Shown piece by piece: positions 20,291 through 29,118 of a DNA stretch of 64,000 nucleotides. Positions within the stretch are counted from its first letter, which is position 1; every line of letters begins with the position of its first letter. Both the position numbers and the translations under genes were made by a program. Under the pieces are notes generated by a model. It searched no databases and was not told the DNA's origin. It saw nothing but the letters and a program-made list of their open reading frames with translations. This DNA is from Marinomonas ostreistagni. Its GTDB lineage: Bacteria > Pseudomonadota > Gammaproteobacteria > Pseudomonadales > Marinomonadaceae. The stretch lies in the NCBI RefSeq assembly GCF_016888445.1, contig NZ_JAFEKF010000004.1, positions 248,001 through 312,000 on the forward strand, given 5' to 3'.

Positions 20291-20307
20291 TGCACATATA
20301 TAGTGCA
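20291..20307. promoter_or_regulatory. TGCAC-N7-GTGCA inverted repeat upstream of yihY
   Basis: A perfect 5-bp dyad (TGCAC, seven A/T bases, GTGCA) sits about 80 bases upstream of yihY and about 40 bases before the small-RNA candidate. A third related half-site (TGTGCAAG) lies near 20272. The spacing resembles NtrC sites, but I see no sigma54 promoter within reach, so the regulator is unknown. Confidence 0.4.
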
Positions 20308-20348
20308 AGGTCAATATTTGTGATCCAATTTGGTTGCAAAGCCGTAGG

Positions 20349-20488
20349 GCCGCGGATAAAATTCGCGGCGTTCCTTTTGTGATATTTGTACTGTTGAGTA
20401 ACTGAGGTTATCACTAAGAAGCATTCTTAGAACCTTGGTGACGAAAAGTCATATATTATTTTTTAGCCCAGCTTTGCTGGGCTTTTTT
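20349..20488 (+). ncRNA. Candidate small RNA with orphan terminator
   Basis: No plus-strand gene precedes the strong terminator at 20465-20488, yet the preceding bases are hairpin-rich. GCCGCG / CGCGGC (20349-20354 with 20364-20369) forms a 6-bp stem. AGGTT, a 4-base bulge, then CTAAGAA-GCA-TTCTTAG closed by AACCT (20405-20435) forms a 12-bp stem. The terminator hairpin follows. No clear open reading frame with a ribosome-binding site is present. The 5' end is not defined; I place it at the first stem. Confidence 0.5.
20465..20488 (+). terminator. Rho-independent terminator with no upstream protein gene
   Basis: An 8-bp stem (AGCCCAGC / GCTGGGCT) with a TTT loop is followed by six T residues. 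It would end the small-RNA candidate and insulate the tRNA-Arg promoter. Confidence 0.88.
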
Positions 20489-20499
20489 ATGTCTTTGAG

Positions 20500-20527
20500 T
20501 TGACGATTTATATTCCTTCCCTATAAT
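20500..20527 (+). promoter_or_regulatory. Strong sigma70 promoter for tRNA-Arg
   Basis: TTGACG (20500-20505) and a perfect TATAAT (20522-20527) are spaced by 16 bases. A GC-rich discriminator (AGCGCGTC) follows, which is typical of stringently controlled stable-RNA promoters. Confidence 0.85.
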
Positions 20528-20556
20528 AGCGCGTCACTATTTGTGATGTAGTCAAA

Positions 20557-20633
20557 GCGCCTGTAGCTCAGTTGGATAGAGCATCCCCCTTCTAAGGGGA
20601 TGGTCGGGGGTTCGAATCCCTCCAGGCGTGCCA
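20557..20633 (+). tRNA. tRNA-Arg (anticodon UCU)
   Basis: This 77-base tRNA has an encoded CCA. The acceptor GCGCCTG pairs with CAGGCGT (one G-U at the first pair). The D loop has AGTTGGAT, the anticodon stem TCCCC/GGGGA carries anticodon TCT at 20591-20593, and the T arm has GGTTCGAATCC. Six T residues follow at once, which may release part of the transcripts before tig. Confidence 0.97.
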
Positions 20634-20662
20634 TTTTTTCTACTCACGTTAATTTTTTGGTC

Positions 20663-20714
20663 TTGTTGACTGAGCTTTAAAGTAAGTCGTGATTCTTCGC
20701 GGCGGCGTCAACAA
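20663..20714 (+). other. 8-bp stem in the tig leader
   Basis: TTGTTGAC (20663-20670) and GTCAACAA (20707-20714) are perfect complements enclosing 36 bases. They lie in the 109-base gap between tRNA-Arg and the tig start. This may be a leader hairpin of the tig message; no ligand or regulator is suggested by the sequence. Confidence 0.4.
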
Positions 20715-20742
20715 ATGAAGCACGTTCCCAAGAGGAAGTTTT

Positions 20743-22077
20743 ATGCAAGTTTCTGTAGAGACAACGTCTCCAATCGAACGCGTTCTTACTATTAGCGTTC
20801 CTGCTGCACGTATTGATGATCAAGTTAGCTCAGAAGTAGCTAAAACCGCTAAAACAGTACGTATCGACGGTTTCCGTAAAGGCAAAGTGCCAGTAAGTGT
20901 TGTGAAGAAACGCTACGGTCAAAGCATCCGTATGGAAGCCATTGAGCAAATCATGCGTGACGCATACGTTGAAGCGATCCAAGCTGAGTCTATCCAGCCT
21001 GCTGGTATGCCTTCAATCGAGCCAAAAACTATCGCAGAAGGTTCTGACCTAGAATTCATCGCGAAAGTTGAAGTTTACCCAACAATCGAACTTGCTGATG
21101 CTTCTGGCATTGAAGTAACTCGCGTTGTGTCTGAGGTGACTGAAGCAGACGTTGATACTATGCTTGAAACACTGCGTAAGCAAAACGCTGACTGGGTAGC
21201 TGTTGATCGCGAAGCGCAAGACGGCGACCAAGTAACTATCGACTTTGTTGGCTACCTAGGCGACGAAGCGTTTGAAGGCGGCGCAGCAGAAGGTCACAAG
21301 CTTGTACTAGGTTCTAACTCTATGATCCCTGGCTTTGAAGAAGGCATCGTGGGCATCAAAGCAGGCGAAGAGCGTACAATCTCTGTTACTTTCCCTGAGC
21401 AATACCAAGCTGAGCACCTAGCTGGTCAAGAAGCTACCTTCAAAATCACTGCGCAAGCAGTTGAAGCGCAAGAGCTTCCTGAGCTAAACGACGAGTTCGC
21501 TGGCAAATTTGGCCTAGAAAATGCGACACTTGAAGGTCTTCGTGCAGAAGTTCAGAAAAACATGGAGCGTGAGCTAAGCCAAGCAGTTAAAGGCAAGCTT
21601 AAAAACTCTTTGTTCGATCAACTATTGGCATTGAACCCAGTTGATGTTCCTGCGGCTTTGGTTGACCAAGAAGTTGATGGTCTACGTAAGCAAGCGGCAC
21701 AGCAATTCGGTGGTGCACAAGGTTTTGACGCTTCTCAGCTACCAGCTGAATTGTTCCAAGATGAAGCGAAAAAACGTGCTGCACTAGGTCTTTTGATCTC
21801 TGAAGTGATCCAAAAAGAAGAGCTAACAGTAGAAGATGAACGCGTTCGTGCATTCCTAGAAGACATGGCGCAAGCTTACCAGCAGCCACAGCAAGTAGTA
21901 GACTTCTACTTAAACAACAAAGAGCAGCTTGCACAGGTTCAATCTGCTGTACTTGAAGAGCAAGTTGTTGATAAACTGCTAGAAAGCGCGAAAATTACTG
22001 AAGTAACTCTAAGTTACGAAGACGCTATCAAGCCAGAAGCTCAAGCTGCAGAAGCAGAAGAGTCTGAAGAAGCATAA
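20743..22077 (+). CDS. tig: Trigger factor (ribosome-associated chaperone and peptidyl-prolyl isomerase)
   Basis: Trigger factor binds ribosomal protein L23 at the exit tunnel and shields nascent chains. The ribosome-binding signature FRKGKVP is at about residues 44-50. The FKBP-type isomerase domain covers about 150-245 (GDQVTIDFVGYLGDEAFEGG). The C-terminal substrate-binding arms run to an acidic tail rich in Glu and Ala. The length is 444 residues. An AGAGGAAG Shine-Dalgarno precedes the ATG. The order tig-clpP-clpX-lon-hupB-ppiD is the conserved proteostasis cluster. Confidence 0.98.
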   Translation: MQVSVETTSPIERVLTISVPAARIDDQVSSEVAKTAKTVRIDGFRKGKVPVSVVKKRYGQSIRMEAIEQIMRDAYVEAIQAESIQPAGMPSIEPKTIAEGSDLEFIAKVEVYPTIELADASGIEVTRVVSEVTEADVDTMLETLRKQNADWVAVDREAQDGDQVTIDFVGYLGDEAFEGGAAEGHKLVLGSNSMIPGFEEGIVGIKAGEERTISVTFPEQYQAEHLAGQEATFKITAQAVEAQELPELNDEFAGKFGLENATLEGLRAEVQKNMERELSQAVKGKLKNSLFDQLLALNPVDVPAALVDQEVDGLRKQAAQQFGGAQGFDASQLPAELFQDEAKKRAALGLLISEVIQKEELTVEDERVRAFLEDMAQAYQQPQQVVDFYLNNKEQLAQVQSAVLEEQVVDKLLESAKITEVTLSYEDAIKPEAQAAEAEESEEA

Positions 22078-22099
22078 GCTTAGCTTATAATTCTCATAG

Positions 22100-22130
22100 G
22101 CCGGTATAGCGCAAGCTATACCGGCTTTTT
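22100..22130 (+). terminator. Rho-independent terminator between tig and clpP
   Basis: An 11-bp perfect stem (GCCGGTATAGC / GCTATACCGGC) with a GCAA tetraloop is followed by five T residues. clpP starts 19 bases later, so this probably reduces rather than abolishes read-through. Confidence 0.9.
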
Positions 22131-22148
22131 CGTTTTAAGGAATAGGAT

Positions 22149-22781
22149 ATGAATTTAATGACCCCTACAACTGGCCCAGTCGCGATCACTAGTAACGGTC
22201 TAGTCCCTATGGTTGTTGAGCAAACTGCGCGCGGGGAACGATCGTTTGATATTTACTCTCGCCTACTGAAAGAGCGTGTCATTTTCTTGGTGGGTCAGGT
22301 TGAAGATCATATGGCGAACCTAGTGGTTGCCCAACTGTTATTCTTAGAATCTGAGAACCCTGATAAAGATATCCATCTATACATCAACTCGCCTGGTGGT
22401 TCGGTCACAGCGGGTATGTCAATTTATGATACGATGCAGTTTATTAAGCCAGATGTAAGCACCATGTGTATTGGTCAAGCGGCTAGCATGGGTGCGCTAC
22501 TGCTGACAGCAGGTGCAGAAGGTAAGCGTTACTGCCTACCGAACTCTCGTGTCATGATTCACCAGCCGCTAGGTGGTTACCAAGGTCAAGCGTCTGATAT
22601 CGAAATCCACACGCGTGAAATTCTAGGCATCAAACATCGTTTGAATGAAATCATTGCTCACCACACTGGGCAAGATATTGAAAAAGTCGCACATGATACC
22701 GATCGTGATAACTTTATGAGTCCTCAAGCGGCTAAAGAGTATGGTTTAATTGACGACATCTTAGAGAAACGCGAAGTATAA
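22149..22781 (+). CDS. clpP: ATP-dependent Clp protease proteolytic subunit
   Basis: ClpP is the barrel-shaped serine protease that works with ClpX or ClpA. The catalytic triad is visible: Ser113 in GQAASMG, His138 in MIHQPLGG and Asp187 near DRDNFM. The N-terminal propeptide region before about residue 16 is expected to be processed. The length is 210 residues. It lies 16 bases upstream of clpX, its partner ATPase, in the same operon. Confidence 0.98.
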   Translation: MNLMTPTTGPVAITSNGLVPMVVEQTARGERSFDIYSRLLKERVIFLVGQVEDHMANLVVAQLLFLESENPDKDIHLYINSPGGSVTAGMSIYDTMQFIKPDVSTMCIGQAASMGALLLTAGAEGKRYCLPNSRVMIHQPLGGYQGQASDIEIHTREILGIKHRLNEIIAHHTGQDIEKVAHDTDRDNFMSPQAAKEYGLIDDILEKREV

Positions 22782-22797
22782 GAAAGGGTGGACATTA

Positions 22798-24081
22798 ATG
22801 TCTGATGATAAATTTAGCCGAGGCGAAAGCTCCGATCGCTTGCTGTACTGCTCTTTCTGCGGAAAGAGTCAGGATGAAGTGAAGAAGCTGATTGCTGGAC
22901 CTTCGGTTTATATCTGCAACGAGTGTGTTGATCTGTGTAACAACATCATCACACAGGAGTTGTTGCAAGGTGACAGTGAAGCAGAGTCTAACGACGAACT
23001 GCCAACACCAGCGAAACTTGCAGCGGCCCTAGACGATTACGTTATTGGTCAAGATCGTGCCAAGCGTGTTTTAGCGGTAGCGGTTTACAACCACTACAAG
23101 CGCTTACGTCATCAAGGTCTAGCGAACACTGAAGTCGAGCTAGGCAAAAGTAACATCCTGTTGATCGGTCCGACTGGTTCGGGTAAAACGCTTTTGGCGC
23201 AAACCTTGGCGCGCGTTTTAGATGTTCCGTTTACCATCGCTGATGCCACTACACTGACCGAAGCGGGTTATGTGGGTGAGGACGTGGAAAACATCATCCA
23301 GAAGTTACTGCAAAACTGTGACTACGATGTTGAAAAAGCGCAGCGTGGTATCGTTTACATTGACGAGATCGATAAGATTTCTCGTAAGTCTGATAACCCA
23401 TCAATCACCCGTGATGTGTCGGGCGAGGGTGTACAGCAAGCATTGTTGAAACTGATTGAAGGCACTGTCGCATCGGTTCCGCCGCAAGGTGGTCGTAAGC
23501 ATCCACAACAAGAGTTTGTACAGGTAGATACCTCCAACGTACTGTTCATCTGTGGTGGTGCATTCTCAGGTCTTGAGCGTGTCATCAGTGACCGTACTGA
23601 GAAAAGTAGTATTGGCTTTAAAGCGACCGTGAAGAGCAAAGAAGAAGATCGTTCTTTCTCTGAGGCGGTGCATAAGGTTGAAACAGAAGACCTTGTGAAA
23701 TTCGGCTTGATTCCAGAGTTTGTTGGTCGTTTGCCTGTCGTGGCGACGCTATCAGAGCTGGATGAAGAAGCGCTAATGACGATTCTTAGCCAACCTAAAA
23801 ACGCTCTGACCAAGCAGTATCAACACTTGTTTGAGCTTGAAGGTGTGGAATTAGAGTTTACCGAAGAGTCGCTACGCGAAGCTGCGCATCTTGCGCTAGA
23901 GCGTAAAACCGGTGCCCGTGGTTTGCGCAGTATCTTGGAGTCAGCTTTGCTTGATTGCATGTATGATCTGCCGAACCGCTCTGATGTGGCAAAAGTGGTT
24001 ATGGATGGTGCTTCAATCCGTGGCACATCAGCGCCTCTGATGGTGCTTGAAAACGAACAGAAAGACGCCTCAAACGGTTAA
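22798..24081 (+). CDS. clpX: ATP-dependent Clp protease ATP-binding subunit ClpX
   Basis: ClpX unfolds tagged substrates and feeds them to ClpP. An N-terminal zinc-binding domain has Cys18, Cys21, Cys40 and Cys43. The AAA+ module carries Walker A GPTGSGKT (about residues 122-129), Walker B YIDEIDK and the RDVSGEGVQ segment. The IGF loop needed to dock ClpP appears in SSIGFKA. The 427-residue length is standard. Confidence 0.98.
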   Translation: MSDDKFSRGESSDRLLYCSFCGKSQDEVKKLIAGPSVYICNECVDLCNNIITQELLQGDSEAESNDELPTPAKLAAALDDYVIGQDRAKRVLAVAVYNHYKRLRHQGLANTEVELGKSNILLIGPTGSGKTLLAQTLARVLDVPFTIADATTLTEAGYVGEDVENIIQKLLQNCDYDVEKAQRGIVYIDEIDKISRKSDNPSITRDVSGEGVQQALLKLIEGTVASVPPQGGRKHPQQEFVQVDTSNVLFICGGAFSGLERVISDRTEKSSIGFKATVKSKEEDRSFSEAVHKVETEDLVKFGLIPEFVGRLPVVATLSELDEEALMTILSQPKNALTKQYQHLFELEGVELEFTEESLREAAHLALERKTGARGLRSILESALLDCMYDLPNRSDVAKVVMDGASIRGTSAPLMVLENEQKDASNG

Positions 24082-24088
24082 TTTCTAT

Positions 24089-24130
24089 ACAATTTTCGCC
24101 TCCAGCACATGCTGGATGGCGAAAAATTGT
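24089..24130. other. Long near-perfect hairpin in the clpX-lon gap
   Basis: A 12-bp arm (ACAATTTTCGCC with GGCGAAAAATTGT, one bulged A) is continuous with a 7-bp arm (TCCAGCA / TGCTGGA, one bulged T) around a 2-base apex. The 42-base structure starts seven bases after the clpX stop. It lacks a clean T-run, so it may be a 3'-end stabiliser or processing site rather than a classic terminator. Confidence 0.6.
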
Positions 24131-24264
24131 CCTTCCCTGTGTTTTTCCCACATTTCCTCAGCGAATACGCTTGTAATTTTTGCCAATTGACCTTATCTCT
24201 TAATTAACACAGTTAAGTCATACACATGAGTGCCAATGGTACTGATGTCCAGTTGGAAGTAATT

Positions 24265-26652
24265 ATGTCTGATTCTATATTTTTGCCAATGTTGCCGTTG
24301 CGTGATGTCGTTGTATATCCGCATATGGTTCTGCCGCTATTTGTCGGCAGAAAAAAGTCAATTGCTGCGCTAGAGTCGGCGATGGAAGGCGACAAGATGG
24401 TATTTCTTGTGGCACAGCAGGACGCTTCAAAAGACGACCCGAAACAAGACGATCTTTATGTCACCGGTACGGTCGCTAAAGTTATTCAATTGCTACGCTT
24501 GCCTGACGGTACCGTTAAGGTTCTAGTGGAAGGGCAATATCGTGCTGACCTTAAAGCTTTGGAAGAGGGTGATGAGTGGGTCTCTGCATCCATTGAAGCC
24601 CTACCTGAAGCTGAAGGCGATGAGTCGGAATACCCAGCCATCCGTAATGCTCTGATCAAACAGCTTGATGAGTACGTAGCGGGTAGCAAGCGTATTCCTA
24701 GTGAAGTCGTTACTTCCTTGAAATCCATCGATGACTTATCGAAGCTGATTGACTCTATTGCTGGTCACATGAGTCTTAAGCTTGAAGACAAGCAGCGTGC
24801 GCTAGAACTGAACTCTTTGGTTGAGCGTGGTGAGCATCTGATGGGCTTGATGGATGGTGAGCTGGATATCGCTCATTTAGAAAAAAGCATCCGTAGCCGC
24901 GTTAAAAAGCAGATGGAAAAGAGTCAGCGTGAGTACTATTTGAATGAGCAGATGAAAGCCATTCAAAAAGAGTTAGGTGATATGGATGATGGCAGTAATG
25001 AGTTGGATCAGCTGCAAGAGAAAATCACCGAAGCTAAGATGTCTCAAGAGGCCACTGAAAAAGCCGAAGCTGAACTTAAAAAGCTAAAAATGATGTCACC
25101 TATGTCGGCCGAAGCGACGGTTGTGCGTGGTTACATTGATTGGTTGATCTCATTGCCGTGGTCGAAGCGTTCTAAAGTGCGCAACGACTTAGCCTACGCG
25201 GAAAAAGTTCTGAACGAAGATCATTATGGTCTACAAGATGTAAAAGATCGCATTCTTGAGTTCTTAGCGGTGCAGCAGCGTGTTAAGAAAATTAAAGGAC
25301 CAGTATTGTGTTTGGTGGGGCCGCCAGGTGTTGGTAAAACGTCTCTAGGGCAATCGATTGCTCGAGCGGTCAACCGCAAATACGTGCGTATGGCATTAGG
25401 TGGCGTGCGTGATGAATCTGAAATTCGCGGTCACCGTCGTACTTACATTGGCTCAATGCCAGGTAAGCTGATCCAAAAACTTGCCAAAGTGAAGGTTAAA
25501 AACCCACTGTTTTTGTTGGATGAGATCGACAAAATGGGTATGGATCAACGTGGTGACCCAGCCTCAGCGCTGCTAGAAGTGCTTGATCCTGAGCAAAACC
25601 ATACCTTCAATGATCACTATCTTGAAGTCGACTATGACTTGTCGGATGTGATGTTCATCTGTACCTCTAATAGCATGAACATTCCTGGACCACTGGTTGA
25701 CCGTATGGAAGTTATCCGTATCCCAGGCTACACCGAAGACGAGAAGCTTAACATTGCTAAGCGCTACCTTGTGCCTAAGCAGATTAAGCAAAGTGGTTTG
25801 AAAGAGGCTGAGATCGATCTTACCGATGAAGCGCTGATGGATGTGATCCGTTACTACACCAAAGAAGCAGGTGTGCGCGGTCTAGAGCGTGAAATCAGTA
25901 AAATCTGTCGTCGCGTAGTCAAACAGCAAACCTTGGCGAAAGGTAAGGGCACGGTTGAGGTCAACTCAGACAATCTAGAAGACTTCTCTGGGGTGCGTAA
26001 GTTTAGCTACGGTAAGGCAGAAGAGAACAACAAGATCGGGCAAGTAACAGGTCTTGCATGGACGTCTGTCGGCGGTGAGCTGTTAACGATTGAAGCCGCG
26101 GGTGTACCTGGTAAAGGTCGTCATGTCAAAACCGGTTCTCTGGGGGATGTGATGCAAGAATCCATCCAGGCAGCGCTAACGGTTGTACGTAGTCGTGCCG
26201 TCGGTCTTGGTATCGCTGAAGATTTCCATGAAAAAGTGGACTTACACTTACACGTGCCAGAGGGTGCGACACCAAAAGATGGCCCAAGTGCGGGTATCGC
26301 CATGTGTACCGCTTTGGTATCAGTGTTGGCAAAAGTGCCTGTTAAAGCTTCTGTCGCCATGACTGGTGAGATTACGCTACGCGGTGAGGTATTGCCTATT
26401 GGTGGCCTAAAAGAGAAGCTGCTTGCGGCGCACCGTGGCGGTATCAAAACAGTCTTGATCCCTGACGAAAATAAGCGTGATCTAAAAGAAATTCCGGATA
26501 ACATCAAAGCAGACCTTGAAATCATCCCGGTAAAATGGATTGATGAAGTGCTAGATGTCGCATTAGAGTACGTTCCTTCACCAAAAAACGCAGAAACTGT
26601 GTCTGGAAAGGAAAAAACTGTTGATGAACAAGAATCTGTGAGTCATCATTAG
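24265..26652 (+). CDS. lon: ATP-dependent protease Lon
   Basis: Lon is a cytoplasmic AAA+ protease for damaged and regulatory proteins. The N-terminal substrate domain starts at FLPMLPLRDVVVYPHM. The ATPase has Walker A GPPGVGKT and Walker B FLLDEIDKMG. The protease domain carries the Ser of KDGPSAGIAMCTAL and the catalytic Lys further on (EKLLAAHRGG region). I choose ATG 24265, which has GGAAG five bases upstream and gives 795 residues with a family-like N-terminus. ATG 24226 lies in frame but has no ribosome-binding site. Confidence 0.97.
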   Translation: MSDSIFLPMLPLRDVVVYPHMVLPLFVGRKKSIAALESAMEGDKMVFLVAQQDASKDDPKQDDLYVTGTVAKVIQLLRLPDGTVKVLVEGQYRADLKALEEGDEWVSASIEALPEAEGDESEYPAIRNALIKQLDEYVAGSKRIPSEVVTSLKSIDDLSKLIDSIAGHMSLKLEDKQRALELNSLVERGEHLMGLMDGELDIAHLEKSIRSRVKKQMEKSQREYYLNEQMKAIQKELGDMDDGSNELDQLQEKITEAKMSQEATEKAEAELKKLKMMSPMSAEATVVRGYIDWLISLPWSKRSKVRNDLAYAEKVLNEDHYGLQDVKDRILEFLAVQQRVKKIKGPVLCLVGPPGVGKTSLGQSIARAVNRKYVRMALGGVRDESEIRGHRRTYIGSMPGKLIQKLAKVKVKNPLFLLDEIDKMGMDQRGDPASALLEVLDPEQNHTFNDHYLEVDYDLSDVMFICTSNSMNIPGPLVDRMEVIRIPGYTEDEKLNIAKRYLVPKQIKQSGLKEAEIDLTDEALMDVIRYYTKEAGVRGLEREISKICRRVVKQQTLAKGKGTVEVNSDNLEDFSGVRKFSYGKAEENNKIGQVTGLAWTSVGGELLTIEAAGVPGKGRHVKTGSLGDVMQESIQAALTVVRSRAVGLGIAEDFHEKVDLHLHVPEGATPKDGPSAGIAMCTALVSVLAKVPVKASVAMTGEITLRGEVLPIGGLKEKLLAAHRGGIKTVLIPDENKRDLKEIPDNIKADLEIIPVKWIDEVLDVALEYVPSPKNAETVSGKEKTVDEQESVSHH

Positions 26653-26665
26653 TGCAAACCCTGTG

Positions 26666-26695
26666 TTGACAGGGCTTAAGACGGGCTTGTATAAA
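26666..26695 (+). promoter_or_regulatory. Sigma70 promoter for hupB and tRNA-Asp
   Basis: A perfect -35 (TTGACA, 26666-26671) and TATAAA (26690-26695) are spaced by 18 bases, starting shortly after the lon stop. The leader to the hupB GTG would be about 80 bases. Confidence 0.75.
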
Positions 26696-26781
26696 TGCTC
26701 ATCTGTGTCGGCCGTTTTATTTTGTTATTTTGGGCCGAATTAAAATACCAAGGAACCACGAGAATACTGAAGGGGTAGAAC

Positions 26782-27054
26782 GTGAATAAATCAGAATTGA
26801 TTGATGCTATTGCCACGTCCGCAGATCTGTCTAAAGCAGCGGCAAGTAATGCGCTAGACGCAACTTTGAAATCTATCGAAGAAGCGCTAGCAAAAGGTGA
26901 CCAAGTAACTTTGGTTGGTTTTGGCACTTTTGCGGTTAAAGAGCGTGCAGCACGCACAGGTCGTAACCCTCAGACTGGTGAGGAAATCCAGATCAGCGCT
27001 GCTAAGGTTCCTAGCTTCAAAGCCGGTAAAGGCCTTAAAGACGCGGTAAACTAA
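26782..27054 (+). CDS. hupB: DNA-binding protein HU-beta
   Basis: HU is a small nucleoid-associated protein that bends DNA without sequence preference. The start is GTG 26782 with AGGGG seven bases upstream. All 90 residues match the family: [11 protein letters not shown] at the N-terminus, VTLVGFGTF in the core, and the DNA-contacting arm [12 protein letters not shown] with its intercalating proline. tRNA-Asp begins only seven bases after the stop, so both are probably made from one transcript. Confidence 0.98.
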   Translation: MNKSELIDAIATSADLSKAAASNALDATLKSIEEALAKGDQVTLVGFGTFAVKERAARTGRNPQTGEEIQISAAKVPSFKAGKGLKDAVN

Positions 27055-27061
27055 TGTATTT

Positions 27062-27138
27062 GGAGCGGTAGTTCAGTTGGTTAGAATACCTGCCTGTCAC
27101 GCAGGGGGTCGCGGGTTCGAGTCCCGTCCGTTCCGCCA
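27062..27138 (+). tRNA. tRNA-Asp (anticodon GUC)
   Basis: This 77-base tRNA has an encoded CCA. The acceptor GGAGCGG pairs with CCGTTCC (one G-U). The anticodon GTC is at 27096-27098 and the T arm has GGTTCGAGTCC. It follows the hupB stop by seven bases and has no room for its own promoter between them; a terminator follows at 27150. Confidence 0.97.
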
Positions 27139-27149
27139 TTAGAGCAAAG

Positions 27150-27180
27150 AGGTGTGTTCCCAGCGGAATGCACCTTTTTT
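27150..27180 (+). terminator. Rho-independent terminator after tRNA-Asp
   Basis: An 11-bp stem (AGGTGTGTTCC / GGAATGCACCT, two G-U pairs) with a CAGC loop is followed by a T-run. It ends the hupB-tRNA unit before ppiD. Confidence 0.85.
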
Positions 27181-27214
27181 GTTTTTCTTTTTATGTTTTT
27201 AGGGTGGAGGCAAG

Positions 27215-29047
27215 ATGCTCCAGGATATTAGAGACAAGTCACAGGGTATTGTTGTTAAAGTAATCATCGGTGTGGTGATTGTGACGTTTGCTCTGTTTGG
27301 CGTCGAAGCGTTAGTACAAAGCTTTACTACTTCGGACACGGTGGCTGAAGTTGATGGTCAAGAAATTACACGTACGCAATTGATGCAAACCGCTGAAACT
27401 CAGCGTCGTCAGTTGATTAGCATGATGGGTGGTCAAATCGATCCAGCTATGCTGGAAGATAATGTGCTGCAGCGTCGCGCTTTGGATGAGCTAGTGCAGC
27501 GTGCCGTTTTATCTAATCAAGCTAAAGCTCTGAATTTGGGTGTCTCAGACGCGCAAATTGATGCGTTTTTAGTGCAGGTTGAACAGTTTCAGACAAATGG
27601 TCAGTTCGACCAAAATAAATACCTTAACTACATTCGCTCCTTAGCGATGACGCCATTGGCTTTTAAAGAGCGTATTAAGCAAGATATGTTGATTCAGCAA
27701 TCACGCAACGCGTTGATTGGCTCTGAGTTTGTCTTGCCAAGTCAAATCGAATACGTTAGCCGTCTACAGAATCAACAACGTAGCTTTGATTTCGTGCGTT
27801 TTTCGCTAGCTGATCAAATGGAACAAATGGACGTTAGCGAAGAAGCTCTAGCCGCTTACTACGATGAGCATCAGCAAAGCTTTGTTTCACCTGAGCAGGT
27901 AAAGCTTAACTATGTGTTAATTTCGGCTGAAGACCTTGAGCAAGACATCGAGATTTCAGATGCTGAATTACAAAGTGCTTATGAGGCGTACGTTGGTAAC
28001 TTCCAAAATGAAGAGCGTGAAGCGGCTCATATCTTGATCGATACGGCATCACGCAGTGATGACGAAGCCCAAGCTTTGGTGGAGCAAATCCAAACTGAGC
28101 TAGCTGAGGGGGCGGACTTTGCGGACTTAGCAGCCCAGTATTCGGATGACTTAGGCTCTAAAGATAATGGTGGTGATCTTGGCTACGTGACTCGTGGCAT
28201 CATGGTTGAGCCGTTTGAAGATGCTTTGTTTGCTATGCAAGAAGGCGATGTGGAAACAGTCGAAACTGAGTTTGGTTACCATATCGTTAAGCTGAATGAA
28301 ATCGTAGCGACCGATGCGCCATCTCTAGACGAAGTGCGTGCTGAGTTGATGGCTGATTTAGTGCCTCAAAAAGCTCAAGAGCAGCTATTGGCTGAGCATG
28401 AAAACATTACAGATCTTGCTTATGCGAGTGACGATCTTGACGCCTTGGCTGATGAGTATAATACCTCTGTACTGACTACAGACTTCTTTGGTCGCGATGG
28501 TGGCAGTGATGATATCACGACGGCGCCTGCTGTGATTTCAGCAGCCTACAGCCCAACCGTGCTAGAAGACGGTCACAATAGTGACTTGATCGAGCTAAGT
28601 GATACGCAAGTTGTAGTGGTGAATCTTAATCAGCACAATCAAGCGGCACAGCAGTCATTTGAGGAAGCCAAAGATGCGATTACTGAGATTGTGATGCAGC
28701 AGCAAGCGGCACAAGCGTTACAGCAAATGGCGCAAGCACAGTTGAACTCAGAGGATGCGGACTGGACCTCGGTGAATAACGCGGATCGTGGCCAAAATGA
28801 AGTGGCAAGCTTAGCTTTTGGTCTGGCTTATCCTGAAGACGGTAAACCAACGCTAGCGGTTGAGACGATGTCTAATGGTGATGTGGTGGCACTGCGTCTG
28901 CGTGAAGTGACACAGAGTGAAACACAAGTCAGCGACGCTGAGCGTGAAACCTATGAAAACTCATTGCGTCAGATCTTTTACCGCTCTACATTGCAGGCGC
29001 GTCAAGCACTGCTAGAAAGTAATGCTGAGATTGAACGTAATAACTAA
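27215..29047 (+). CDS. ppiD: Periplasmic folding chaperone / peptidyl-prolyl isomerase PpiD
   Basis: PpiD is an inner-membrane-anchored chaperone near the Sec translocon. A short cytoplasmic start (MLQDIRDKSQGIVVK) leads to one membrane helix at about residues 16-34. A SurA-like N-terminal chaperone domain follows. One parvulin domain covers roughly residues 265-360 (AAHILI, then GGDLGYV and PFEDALF). The C-terminal region is Gln- and Ala-rich. The length of 610 residues is close to E. coli PpiD (623). It lies after hupB, as in most gammaproteobacteria. Confidence 0.96.
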   Translation: MLQDIRDKSQGIVVKVIIGVVIVTFALFGVEALVQSFTTSDTVAEVDGQEITRTQLMQTAETQRRQLISMMGGQIDPAMLEDNVLQRRALDELVQRAVLSNQAKALNLGVSDAQIDAFLVQVEQFQTNGQFDQNKYLNYIRSLAMTPLAFKERIKQDMLIQQSRNALIGSEFVLPSQIEYVSRLQNQQRSFDFVRFSLADQMEQMDVSEEALAAYYDEHQQSFVSPEQVKLNYVLISAEDLEQDIEISDAELQSAYEAYVGNFQNEEREAAHILIDTASRSDDEAQALVEQIQTELAEGADFADLAAQYSDDLGSKDNGGDLGYVTRGIMVEPFEDALFAMQEGDVETVETEFGYHIVKLNEIVATDAPSLDEVRAELMADLVPQKAQEQLLAEHENITDLAYASDDLDALADEYNTSVLTTDFFGRDGGSDDITTAPAVISAAYSPTVLEDGHNSDLIELSDTQVVVVNLNQHNQAAQQSFEEAKDAITEIVMQQQAAQALQQMAQAQLNSEDADWTSVNNADRGQNEVASLAFGLAYPEDGKPTLAVETMSNGDVVALRLREVTQSETQVSDAERETYENSLRQIFYRSTLQARQALLESNAEIERNN

Positions 29048-29070
29048 TCTTACGCTTCAATAGAGTCAAA

Positions 29071-29096
29071 AAAACCACGCCTCGGCGTGGTTTTTT
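29071..29096. terminator. Bidirectional terminator between ppiD and the DyP peroxidase
   Basis: A 7-bp GC-rich stem (ACCACGC / GCGTGGT) with a CTCG loop is flanked by an A-run and a T-run, serving the convergent genes. Confidence 0.9.
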
Positions 29097-29118
29097 ATGC
29101 CCATAAGACAGCTCTGGA

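Noticed and set aside
24226-24264. Upstream ATG extending lon by 13 codons
   Set aside because: No Shine-Dalgarno precedes it, and the family N-terminus begins at the later ATG, which has GGAAG five bases upstream.
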